Below, piece by piece: positions 9,780 to 20,900 of a DNA stretch of 64,000 bases (positions are counted from its first letter, which is position 1; each line of letters starts with the position of its first letter). The translations under genes were made by a program, and so were the position numbers. The notes under the pieces were generated by a model. That model was given only the letters and a program-made list of their open reading frames with translations. It had not been told where the DNA came from and did no database searches. Origin of the DNA: Drosophila persimilis (lineage: Eukaryota; Arthropoda; Insecta; Diptera; Drosophilidae); NCBI RefSeq assembly GCF_003286085.1, contig NW_020825298.1:8928001-8992000 (forward strand). Reading direction: 5' to 3'.

Positions 9780-12700
9780 ATGCCCCTGAATGATGCACTG
9801 GCGGCCACTGGAGCGGCGGGCATAATCTATGCAGAGAATGGAACCAAGCACAAAAGCATGTCCAACTCATCCAAAGCTGATTTGATGACAGGAGGAGGCG
9901 GCGTTGGTGGCAGTGGCAGTGGTGGCGGGGGCGGCGGTATTGGTGCACTCTTTGGCGGCGGAGGTGTATCCCTGGCCAGCCTCCATGGACAGAAATGGAC
10001 GCAGGTCTTTGACATGGACAAGATGATCAAACAGCTGCGCGCAGCGGAGAAGACCTATCTGAGGGGAGGAGGAGGGAAGCCCACGAGCAGTGGCAGTGGC
10101 AGCGGCAGTAGCCAAGACCAAACCAAGCTCCATGTCCAGCGTCTCAATGCGGCGGACATGGCCTATTATGACATCGTCCCAAAGCTGGCCACCCGCGACC
10201 TGGTCGTGTGCAACACCTGCAACGGCAGCTACACGAAGGCAGGGTTCCAGAACCACATAGCATTGCAGCATCCGGCCATCTGGGAGGCCACATCGAACAA
10301 AGTGAATCCGCTCACTGCCACAGGAGACACCACCACCACCACAGGCCAGCAGGAGACAGCAACGGGGGGCGACAATCTGGCTGGAGGTTCACCCACGGAA
10401 ACCCTGTCCGGCTCCACTATGTCCAGCTGTTCGAATGGTTCGAGCAGTTCGGCATCCTTGCACACAGCGGCCACCAATCCCACGAGCAGCTCGTCGTCCT
10501 CATCATCGTCGCGTCACAAAAGCAGTAGCAGCAGCAAGAGTAGCAGTTCCTCCTCGAAGGGCAGCAGTGGGACCAGTCGCTCACGATCAAAATCATCGAA
10601 AAATCGCCACCATTCGTCACCAGCTCCTGCCCCAGAGTCGAATCCGAATCACAAGGAAAAGACAGGCGGCTCCTCCAAAAAGAGTAGCAGCAGCAGCATA
10701 AGTAGTAGTGCCATAGCCGCTCCCCCAGCAGCAGTCGGAGGATCGGTGGCCGGCAGCATTAAAGAAGAGTTTGCACCGGCGCCCATAACGGTGTTCTCCT
10801 CATCCTCGAACTCGTCCTGCTCCCTGCCAACGAGCGAGCTGGGGGGGGTGGGTCTAAGCTTGAATTACTCTCCTGCCAATCATCCGGGTGGTGCGGTGTT
10901 GGACGAAAAGCAGCCCGAGCCCCAGCCAAAGAAGAAGGTAGTGTGCTCCGTTTGTGTGGTTGGCCAAGACAAACGTTTTCTAATCAAATTCGTGTGTTTT
11001 AGCTGAAGGTTTCCAGCGATCATCGAACAAAAGCGTCCAAGGATAAACCATTGGTCAGCAGCAACAGCACCAGCAGCAGCCAGTATGAACAACAGCAACA
11101 GCATCAGACCCAGCCAGTGTTGATGAGTGAACTCGATCAGGCTGTGTCCTCCATTACCGGGCAAGTGGAGTCCCAGGAGGTGCCACCCGAAGAGGAAGAA
11201 TTGCCCCTGCCAAACACATCCGATGAGAATTCCATTTCCCTGACTCTGGATGAGATGCTGGACAGCAAATTGATCAATGAGATTCTGAAAAACTTTGATG
11301 AAAGTGCGCTGGACACCTCCCAGCAGCAACAGCAGCAGCCACCGCAGCAGCAACAACAGCCAAATGAAACACCTCAGCATGCGCCGCAAGCCACAAAAAG
11401 ACTGCGCTATGACGATGGCACGGTTGGTGCCGAAATGGGTGACGAATATATCTACCAGCAGCAGCAGCAACAGCAGCCGCAGCAGCAGGTCTACGGTGAG
11501 GATAACCAGAGTCAATTGACCACCATCGATGCCATGCAGTTGCAGCAGCTCATCTACCAGCAGCAGCAGATGCTCGAGCAAGCAGAACACCAACAACAGC
11601 AGCAGCACAAGCAAGAGCTGCCAGATGAACTGCAACCGAATGCCAATGGACAACAGCAACAGTTCAGTGTGTATAATGTGCAATCGCTGACAGACGATGC
11701 GGAGGCGCAACAGCAACACCAACATCAGCAACTGCAGCCGCAACAGCAACAACAGCAACAGCTCGATGAGCATATGATACTGCCAAGTATTATATATGAG
11801 ATTACAGACACTAATCCGGTGTCGGTGCTGGAGCAGCAAAAGGTCATAGCAGAGTTCCTTACACAAGCAGGCTATGAGAATGTCGATGTGAATGTCCTGC
11901 AGGCGGCCGCAGGTGCTGCCACAGCAGCAGGGAACACGGTGGGTGTGGGAGATGTCAGTCAATTCAACGACGACTTAAATGATTTTGATTTCACAAAACT
12001 GGAGACTGTTAGCGACACAGCAACAACAACAAAGACTGTTAAACTGGAACCAGCCACCAGCCAGCCACAATCGGCCACTAGCATCAGCATAAAGCATCAA
12101 TCTTTGGTCAATGCCAAATGCCACGAGGAGAGCTATTTCAATGTCATGCACTATTCGGGCCAACCACGACCCCTGGCCATGAACACTTTCGGTTTGGTGA
12201 AGCTGCCCAATGGTCTGGGCGCCACCTTGCGCAAGAATCTACTGACCACCCGCAAGGCCAACAACAGTCTGCTGTCTCTGAATGGCAGCGCTTTGGGCGT
12301 TGTCGGTCAGCTAGCCCGCCTACCACCGCCCTCGCCGGCAAATAATTACACGGCGCTCAGCAATGGCACGGGGATTTTGGTTAAGAATGCTGCCGCTGCC
12401 GCTGGCAAGACCATCTATGCACAGAAGTCAAGTGTTATAGCCCAGGATCGGCTCAGGTGTAACAAGCGGGCTCTCGTACCGCCCCGACTGGAGGCGGGCA
12501 AGGGTTTGATGACAGCCAAACGTTTGAGTGAGCTGCTTTTGGGTAAGGCTGTGAAAAAGGAGAAGCTAATTGACATCGAAGAGCCAGAGCAGCAGCAGAA
12601 AGAGGAGGAGCGTCAGCAGCAGCACGACCATAAGCTTACACACAGTTTCTATGAGAAGCGACGAAAACTTCTGGCCAAAAGTCAGCAGCAACAGCAGTCT

Positions 12701-13045
12701 CCCAAACGTCAGCCACAGCAGCAGCAGCAGCTACAACAGCAACAGAAGCAGCCACAATACCTCCAGCAGCAGCAGCAACAGCAAGAACAAGTGCTGCGGC
12801 AACGTTCCCCCAACTTTTCTCTTCCACTACAAAACAACTCAAATGTCGGACAGAATTCGCAGCCGCTGCTTAAGAAGCAATTGCTGCGTACGTTGTCCGA
12901 CAGCAGCAGCAATATCCTGGCCATTGCCAACAACAGCGGCAGCAACACTCCTAACGCCAACAGTAATCCTTGGAAGAGCTCGACGCCCGGTGGCAGCGGG
13001 GGCACAACTCCAAGTAGCAGCGATCTGATGCGTGTCTTTGTCTGA
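9780..13045 (+). CDS. Atxn7: large polyglutamine nuclear protein, probable Ataxin-7 homologue
   Basis: Exons 9780-10937 and 11003-13045 give 1,066 residues. Near residues 70-90 is a conserved block ([13 protein letters not shown]), and around residue 140 a C2H2-type finger C-x2-C-x11-H-x4-H ([22 protein letters not shown]). The remainder is Ser/Gly-rich, then many glutamine tracts encoded by mixed CAG and CAA, ending with short conserved islands such as [13 protein letters not shown]. This layout (N-terminal finger, long Ser/Gln-rich body, about 1,000 residues) fits fly Ataxin-7, the SAGA subunit that anchors the Nonstop deubiquitinase module. I do not see a clear SCA7 domain, so the name is a reasoned guess. 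The ATG at 9780 follows CACC; the frame upstream is open only because it runs through the leader. Confidence 0.5.
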
Positions 13046-13564
13046 GAAGTATATATATATATATGCAGCATCCAGCATAAGAGATAAAGATATATATATA
13101 TATATACGTATCTATGTTTATACAATTATAATTATGATTTCGTGAAGCCGGCCCCCTCTTTCTAAAACCCTAAATTATTTTTACACAATTTTTTAAATCA
13201 ATTCAATTTCATTTTTTAAAAGTGATAATTAGTTACCAATTAGTTTATATGATATAATTGTTTGTAGTACTCTGTTTAGATCTATGCTTTAAGATTTATT
13301 TAAATATTATCGTGGCTAAGCATTATGATAAGTAAATTATGTATAACGCCTGTAACTTTTTAAAAATACAAGAGCATGCCCTATGTTTCAAATCAAGCGC
13401 GTTCTATACCCTGGATAAATATTGATATTGGCGATGTTCGATGACAAGAAATGAGTCTGCAAATAACAGCAACATTGACGTCACAGCCTGCGAATATTGA
13501 ACATTTTTGTTGAAACTGTGGTTTTGTCAAAATAAAAAACATGCAAGTACTTAAAAGTAGTTAA

Positions 13565-13665
13565 TCCTGATCAAAATTGATTCAGCAATCATATAAAATT
13601 ATCTGGGCAAAAATAAGAGATCTATATAGCTGAGAATATTCGACGGAAGAAAGAATAACCAAGAA
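13565..13665 (+). repeat. partial copy of the promoter-bearing dispersed repeat
   Basis: It shares CTATATAGCTGAGAATATTC and flanking AT-rich words with the copies at 14140-14326 and 43147-43343, but lacks the promoter-like end. Confidence 0.55.
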
Positions 13666-14139
13666 TTAGTCGTCATAACCGGTTCAGAACAATGAGACCC
13701 ATTCCATGCTCACATACCCTGGGGGAAATGGAAGTTATAGGATTTTGAATATGTTTGTCATCCCAGGCAAAAACAATTTAATATTACAATTTTTAATAAT
13801 ATTCAATATTATTTAATATTATTTTCAATATTTCAACGATATTTTAAAGCTTATTGTCTTTTTGTAGGGACCAAGAATAGGTATCAGGATCGAGATATAT
13901 ATACAAAAAACTCATCATATACATGAATATGTCTAAAAAATGTCATTTTGAGAAAAAGGTCTGTTATCTTCATATCAATATTTATACTTTCATATAAAAT
14001 TAACAAAATAGGGTATACAAAGGCCTATACTACGGCTTACACGCAATATAGCGACTCTTTTTTTGTTGAACTTTTTCGTTGAAACCTTTTTTTACAATAA
14101 ATACAATAAAAGCAAGAATTAAATACTATCCAATCTTGT

Positions 14140-14326
14140 AGAAAATTTATTCATCAATTGGATAAAATTATGATGGCATGACTAAATGTTCTATATAGCT
14201 AGTAATATTCAACGGAATATCAAAAACGAGGAGTATGTAAAAGAGAACTTGAATAAGTCAGTATATTTACATTATATTTTGAAAATGGTGCGGTATGTTT
14301 CGGTATATTTCTGGGGGTCGGACAGT
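14140..14326 (+). repeat. dispersed repeat upstream of the CHID1-like gene
   Basis: About 180 bp match, in inverted orientation, the sequence at 43147-43343 upstream of Snx6. Shared words include GGCATGACTAAATGTTCTAT, CGGAATATCAAAAACGAGGA and the terminal GTTTCGGTATATTTCTG. Both copies point towards the start of the gene they precede. No family name is recognised. Confidence 0.7.
14297..14326 (+). promoter_or_regulatory. Motif 6 / Motif 1 promoter module of the CHID1-like gene
   Basis: GTTTCGGTATATTT matches the Drosophila core-promoter Motif 6, followed by GGTCGGACAGT, a degenerate Motif 1 (consensus GGTCACACT). It lies about 90 bp before the ATG at 14418. The same pair, better preserved, occurs before Snx6 and Su(var)205. 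Confidence 0.5.
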
Positions 14327-14417
14327 ACCCGATGAAACTCCCGGCTTTTTGGTTGTACTCCTATGCCATTTGTTTTTGTGTAATTTATGCCTTTGTGCTC
14401 CTGTTTTTGCTCACAAA

Positions 14418-15885
14418 ATGCGTGCGTCTGATGCGCTCGTGTTCCTCGTCATTCTCCTGCTGAGCGGCGGCCAATTGTCTAGCGTCCAGGGAACCCTGTC
14501 GCCGAACGATAAGCCGAAAAGCAAACACAAAGAATTGCTGCGTGGCCCCCAAGACGATGATGTATTTAGCCTGGGGTTGGTGTCGCCAGAGCCCCTTGCC
14601 AAGGATATTCTAGCCCATCACAGAGCCTACCACAAGGACACGGCAGCCAGACGGTTCAATGGCACCACCCTCGGTTATGTGACGCCCGTAAGTGGGGAAA
14701 GGAAAACTGTGTATGTGTCGTGTCTGCGCTGATGCATTATGCATTCTCTCGTTTCGTTTCAGTGGAACTCTCACGGATATGATGTGGCAAAGATATTTGC
14801 CAAGAAGTTCGACATCATCTCCCCCGTTTGGTTGCAAATTGTTAAGCAAGGAGATGCCTATGCGGTGGCTGGGATGCACGACATCGATGCTGGATGGGTG
14901 AGCGATGTCCGCCGCAAGGGGAAGGTGCAACAGCAGCAGCTTCAAAGAACAGTCAAAGGTAGTTAGTCCTTTGAAGACTATGTCCATACACTACATTACC
15001 TTTTCTAATGGTTTTTCAGTCTTCCCTCGATTTATATTCGATCATTTTACCGATCGCGACATCAAATTATTGCTCAGCGATGCCAAGGAACGCACAAAAG
15101 TCAATGACGTCTTGATTAAATGCTGCAAGGACAATCATTTCGATGGTCTGGTGCTGGAGGTGTGGTCTCAGCTGGCAGGACGCATTGATGATAAGATTCT
15201 CTTCAATTTGGTGCTACAAATGGGTTTGTTCTTTCAATTTTCTCTATGGAGTTGAACTAGATTCTTGCTTGTGTTTTCAGCAAAGGAACTCCAAAAGCAG
15301 CAGCTACGTCTTATCCTGGTCATTCCACCCTTCCGCAAAGACACGGGCATTCTGTTTGGCGAGAAGCACATGGATACGCTGTACAAGCACATCTACGCCT
15401 TCTCTCTCATGACATATGACTTTTCTAGTGTGCAGCGACCTGGCGCCAATGCTCCGCTATATTTTGTTCGTCAGGCAGTGGAGACGATTGCCCCCAAGGG
15501 CTGTCATGATATGGAGGCCAAGCGTTCCAAGATTCTCCTGGGTCTGAATATGTACGGCAATGACTATACACCCGATGGCGGTGGGCCCATCACCTTTTCC
15601 CAGTATCTGGATTTGGTGAAGAATGTAAAGAAGCATTTAACCTACGATGAGCGCGATGTGGAGAACTTCTTTGAAATCAAGTGAGTAATTCGTTGGGAAA
15701 GTGTAAAATATGTTAAGGGCGGCTTGTAATACGATCTTTTTAGAAACGAAAATGGTCGTCACATTGTGTTTTATCCCACTCTATACTCCATCAATGAGCG
15801 GGTGAAGCTAGCACAGGAATTGGGTGTCGGGATTTCTATTTGGGAGCTAGGACAGGGCCTTAATTACTTTTACGATCTCTTTTAG
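14418..15885 (+). CDS. chitinase domain-containing protein 1-like (CHID1), GH18 fold
   Basis: Exons 14418-14687, 14763-14958, 15020-15223, 15281-15680 and 15744-15885 give 403 residues. It begins with a signal peptide ([20 protein letters not shown]), then the CHID1-specific start of the GH18 barrel ([24 protein letters not shown]). The chitinase active-site strand reads FDGLVLEVW, which keeps the terminal Glu but lacks the full DxxDxDxE motif, as in CHID1 proteins, which bind sugars or lipids more than they hydrolyse chitin. The barrel's last strand ends [16 protein letters not shown]. It is secretory or lysosomal by the signal peptide. Probable orthologue of D. melanogaster CG8460, which neighbours CG8455 and CG8451 as here. 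The upstream open frame from 14295 is not needed; 14418 starts the signal peptide. Confidence 0.92.
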
Positions 15886-16168
15886 ATAGCATCTTGCAGG
15901 CATTTTCAAAATGCAATGCAATGCCTTTTAAAACAAGTTTCCAAATAAAATGATTGCTATATTAGCCTAAATTCGAAATAGTTTTGTTTTCGAATCTCGC
16001 GCCTCTTAAAAGTGTTACTTCCAGCCCTGGAAACCACTGAACCAAATTCTGGTTCTGAACCACAGGTTCGGGACAACAAAACACTATCGAAATAAGTTTA
16101 CTATATATGTGTTTATTTTGGTTAAATTCGCCGGTAGTTATACTAAATTAAGTGTTACATAAATTAAC

Positions 16169-17499
16169 ATGCGCTGGCTTTATGCCTGTTTTGTTATTAT
16201 ACTGTGCGCCCTCATATTCTGCGAATATGTGGCCGATTTCGTGGTTCTGCAAAAGTGCAAGTGGCCAGAGATAAAGCGAAAGATGGGAAAGTATGTGGAT
16301 GATCCGCTGCGTGCTATGATCATAGCCGATCCCCATTTGCTGGGCCCTCATCGCGGTCACTGGCTGGACCAGTTTTACAGGGAATGGCATATGACCAGAG
16401 CGTTCCAGGCGGCTTCGCGTCTCTTTCAGGTAAGAGGACCCGAGTACGGAGCACAAAATGCCATTGATATATAATATACAGTAGACGCTCGTTAATTAGA
16501 GCCACTTTGTAAATTACGTCTTTTTCAGCCCGACGTTGTCTTTGTGTTGGGCGACCTGTTCGATGAGGGCGATATGGTCAGCGATAAGCAATTCAAGGAA
16601 TATGTCTGGAGGTATTTGCAAATGTTTCGATTACCGCCTGGCATACCGCTAATTAGTATTGTGGGCAATCATGACGTTGGCTTCCATTACAAGTGGGTTA
16701 TAAATCCATTATGTATCCGTAATATGCCTTAATTTCCCTGTTTATATCGTGTAGAATGCATCCCTTCTTCATGTCGCGCTTTCAGAATGATCTAAACTAC
16801 TCGCTGGTGCATTTGTACACCATAAAGCAGATTCACTTTGTGATTATCAACTCCATGGCCATGGAGGCCGATGGCTGTATGTTCTGCAATGAGGCAGAAT
16901 CTGCTCTCAAGAACATTTCACGCACCCTGCACTGCATGAAGTATCCGGAGGAGGCCGAGTGTGCCCGCACACGTCGACATCCCTATAGCCAACCCATACT
17001 GCTGCAACATTTTCCCACTTACCGCATCTCGGATACGATGTGCCAGGAACACGATGCCCCCTTCATTGAGGCCTATCGCGAGCGTTTCCATGTTATTTCC
17101 AAGGAATCCACAGATATGCTGGGGGAGTTGCTGAAGCCCCGTTTGGCCTTTGCCGGACACTCGCATCACTTTTGTCACAGCGTCAATCGACTGGGGATCG
17201 ATGAGTATACGGTGGCCTCCTTTAGCTGGCGGAATAAGATCAATCCTAGTTTTATGCTGGTGGGTATATGCGCATACCGATCTTAAGAGGTAATCTTTTA
17301 CTGGTTTTACTTTCAGGCTACTTTAACACCCGATGACTATGTGGTTTCCAAATGCAAAATGCTGCCACAGCAATTTGTTTATAATAGTTACTTGTGTGCC
17401 GGTATCATCTGCCTTATGGTTATTGCATTACAGCTTATGAAGTCCTTACGCAGGAGCCGCGAACTGGACGCAGATCAAAATCATTCAAAGCATAACTAG
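16169..17499 (+). CDS. metallophosphoesterase 1 / PGAP5-like GPI remodelling enzyme
   Basis: Exons 16169-16429, 16529-16692, 16755-17259 and 17317-17499 give 370 residues. An N-terminal membrane segment (ACFVIILCALIFC) is followed by the calcineurin-like phosphoesterase motifs in order: IIADPHLLG, LGDLFDEGD, VGNHDVGF, LLQHFPTYR and FAGHSHHF. A second membrane helix near the C-terminus (AGIICLMVIALQL) is followed by a basic tail ending KHN, compatible with ER retrieval. PGAP5/MPPE1 removes ethanolamine phosphate from the second mannose of GPI anchors so that GPI proteins can leave the ER. Probable orthologue of CG8455. It follows the CHID1-like gene on the same strand with a 283-bp gap. Confidence 0.92.
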
Positions 17500-17919
17500 T
17501 TGTATGCTTAATTAGAAATTTTGGTCTTTCGGAGCAAAGTACAAGAGTCAATCGTCTCTTTTGTGATTTAATGCCTAATTGGGGCTTAGTTCTTAGAATT
17601 AGAAATTTGTTTTTCTTGAAAATTAACAGACGACGATTTTCATATCATTCCTAGCTGCTTTTCGCTTATTCTAGAGATATTTCTAATAAAAATCGAGTGT
17701 ATGGATCCATATTAATAAATTTTATCTCGGAATACACATAAGCATAAAGGATTGCTGCTCGATCAAATAGAAAAAGGCAGTCTTTATGCAGATTCATCAG
17801 TTCCGTTCCTGTACTTCGGTTTGTACTACATTATTTGTACGTTTAGGTTTAAGGTTTAACTACAAACTAGACCAGTTACAAAATTGTTTGGATGCAATGT
17901 CGTAAATTTTAGTTTTAGT
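17500..17919. other. convergent 3' spacer, left edge of the tandem duplication
   Basis: Between convergent gene ends. From about 17505 the sequence matches 23650-23830 (for example GTGTATGGATCCATATT in both), marking the start of the duplicated block. Confidence 0.6.
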
Positions 17920-20900
17920 TTAGGATTTCGGAATAGTTTTTCTTTCCGACTTCTGAGGGAGATTGCGACCTTCAAAGCACTCTTTGGGTAGAAATCTGCA
18001 ATGGAGAATAATCATTTAAGAACTCTTCATGAAAAAATCTTTTTATAGCTACCTATGAATCACTGGTGATATCAGATCCGGATCTAGAGTCTTCATATCA
18101 GTTGGTTTGGTGACCAGGGAGACGAGAGCACCCACCACTATAGCTGTGGCCACACCAATGGGATTTACCCAGTGAAAGGATAGCCGATAGAGGGGAAGCA
18201 CTTGCTCCTGATCCACCGAAGTTGTCTGTGGCATCGTGACATTACCCTCACACCCCTCCACGAAGACGGGCAGCGCCTGGGAACCAAGTTTTCCCGCTGC
18301 GATGGTAAACTGTGTGCCAAATGTTATCCATCCCGAGATCAGAGCACTGGCTATCCCCCCAACAGCAGTGCCCACTGTATTTGCCCAGGGAACTAACATC
18401 CCAAGGCTAAAAAGCCCGAAGGTTGCGCCCGATGCAATGGCCGTTATCGAGATGGCAATGCCCAGAATTCCACTCAATTTTTCGAGGACAAACACCAAGG
18501 AAACTGCCACAAAACCTAGGACAATGATCGTAGATTTGACCAATATAGTGGAAACCCTTTCGCTGGGCTCCATCTTGAAGCAGCCTCGTACAATGTCCTC
18601 TAGGACGACCAGGGAAGTGCAGTTCAGCATCACCGAAAGGGAACTCAAAGCAGCTCCAAAAATACCAGCTATAAAAAGTCCTGGTATTCCATAGATGTGA
18701 CCCATTGTCTGGACCACAAAGAGGGGCAACAGTTGATCGTCGTGCTAAGTGAGGATTCAAAGAAGGATTACAAAAATACAGCAAATGATTCCCCGATTGA
18801 TCCCTCACCTCAATCAAACCAGAAATCTTTGGATCACAGTCTTTGTACTTCCCAAAGATTATCAAACCCATATAGCAGAGTATAAGGAGAAAGCAAGCTA
18901 CTCCGATGGTAAATATGGCCATCGCCATTCGAGCTTTTTTCAGTGAAGGCAGTGACATGTAGCGCTGCACCATTGTCTGATTCACCGCATTGAAGGAGGT
19001 CCAATAGAAGAAGCCTCCAATGAGCACGCACCAGACAGTGTGACGCACATACGGCGAGGGACTTATGTTGGTGAAAATTATACGACTTTCCAGGCCATCC
19101 CAATCTTTGCAATAATAGGTTGCCAATATAGCCACAGCCAGAACGGAGAGGAACATGACCAGTATCTGCCAGGCATCTGTATGGACCACAGCCTTGATGC
19201 CGCCCTAAGGAACGGAATTTTCTAGATTAAAAGATGAAGAATAACGAAATCAAGATATCATACCAGTAAAGTATAGAGAACACAAACAACTACAATCACC
19301 ACCGATATGTAATGCAGATTTATGCCTGATACTGTAAAGGTGAGATTAATCAAAGATTAAAGAGGTATTCTCGAAGCTTTTACAGATATATCCCTACCCT
19401 GATCTAGTGCCAAAGATGGCACATAGACAACGAATGGCAAAAATAGGATCTAAAATGGTTTCAATATTAAATACAAGATAATTGAAAGCATCTGTGTGTC
19501 TGTACCTCATCCAAAACGAACATAAAAGCTGCTATACTTCGTATAGCCGAATGGAAACGCATCCCCAGGTACTGTAAAAATAAACAAAAGAGAAAATTAT
19601 AATTAAATTTAGAAGAAATTAATTTAAAACTAATATAAATATACATTTCAACGGAACGAAAAATATATATTTAATAGATATTTTTGTAGAAGATATGGAA
19701 CATGTGCTCTCCTAAAGCCATAGTGGGAATTTTCAAGAAAAAAATAAGTTAAATTACACAGATTTTAATGATTTCTCAAAAACGAATGGCTCTATAAAAA
19801 TTGAAGCAACTAAGTTTTAGTCTTAATCATAATGTAAAATCAAATAGATTCTATCTATTATTTCGCCAGATAGAGAACAATTTCAGTGAGAGTTTTCGAG
19901 GAAAAAATGCAAAAGCTAATAACATAAAGTTGTTTTGCTGCTTTAAAATGTCTTATTATAAACTAATTGAATGATTACTAATTATACTGATTCGAATAAT
20001 AATTCAAATTGTCAGAAGGTTTAAAAAATTGAATATTTTGTGATTTTTATGCAACAGATTAGATGAGTTATTGTAAAAGGTACAAAAAACGTACGCTTGA
20101 AAGAAAATTGTGGGATTTCTAAGGAACATAATAATATACAGTATGTCAAGAAACTCTTTACACACTGAAAATAAATTAAATTTTTTGACTTTGGATAAGA
20201 AAATAATGGCCTTTGGTTCAAATTTATCAAATTTTTTTAATTCATAACCATTCAGGGATTAATTATAAAATAGTTGGTGAAAAAACAATAACAAAACTAT
20301 AAATAGGTAACTTAAAAAATAACAAAAACAATGATTACTCATTTTTGACACTGTCAAGAAACTCTTTACACAAAATATTTTCATTTTTTAAATTCCAAAT
20401 TCTTCGTAATTATTTAATATAATTAACTTATTTTAATATTTGGTATGTCCACCCTTAGCATTGACTACATGCTGGAGCCGTTTTTTCATCGAATTTATCA
20501 ATTTTTGTAGGTCATACTCAAAGGGAATCTTTTGCCACTCTTCCAGTATGAATTCTTTGAGCTGATTGCGGTTTTTGGGCTGTCTTTTTCCCACTTTCTT
20601 CTTCAAATAGGCCCACAAATTTTCTATGGGGTTAAGATCGGGACTCTGGGGTGGTGTATCAATTACTTTTCCACAGTTGTAAAGCAGCCAAGCTCTCACA
20701 TTGGACTCTTTATGTTTGGGATCATTGTCTTGATAAAATTTAAATTTGGCCCTATTGTCCGTAATGAGACCAAATTTCTCCGCACTGCTTTTTAAATTTG
20801 TTTTTAAAATTTGGAGGTACTGTTTGGCATCCATTGTGTTCTCAATAAATTCAACATTTCCCACTCCTCGGCTAGAGATGCACCCCCAAATCATAACCGA

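Larger units (their letters stand above)
13046..14417. other. 3' UTR and spacer with dispersed-repeat copies
   Basis: No supported coding gene. Two (TA)n tracts lie at about 13052-13066 and 13090-13106. AT-rich sequence follows, then two related repeat copies (13565-13665 and 14140-14326) described separately. The right end is the promoter of the CHID1-like gene. Confidence 0.55.

Noticed and set aside
10880-11962. A 360-codon Leu-rich frame on the minus strand
   Set aside because: It is the antisense shadow of CAG/CAA glutamine tracts in the probable Ataxin-7 gene.
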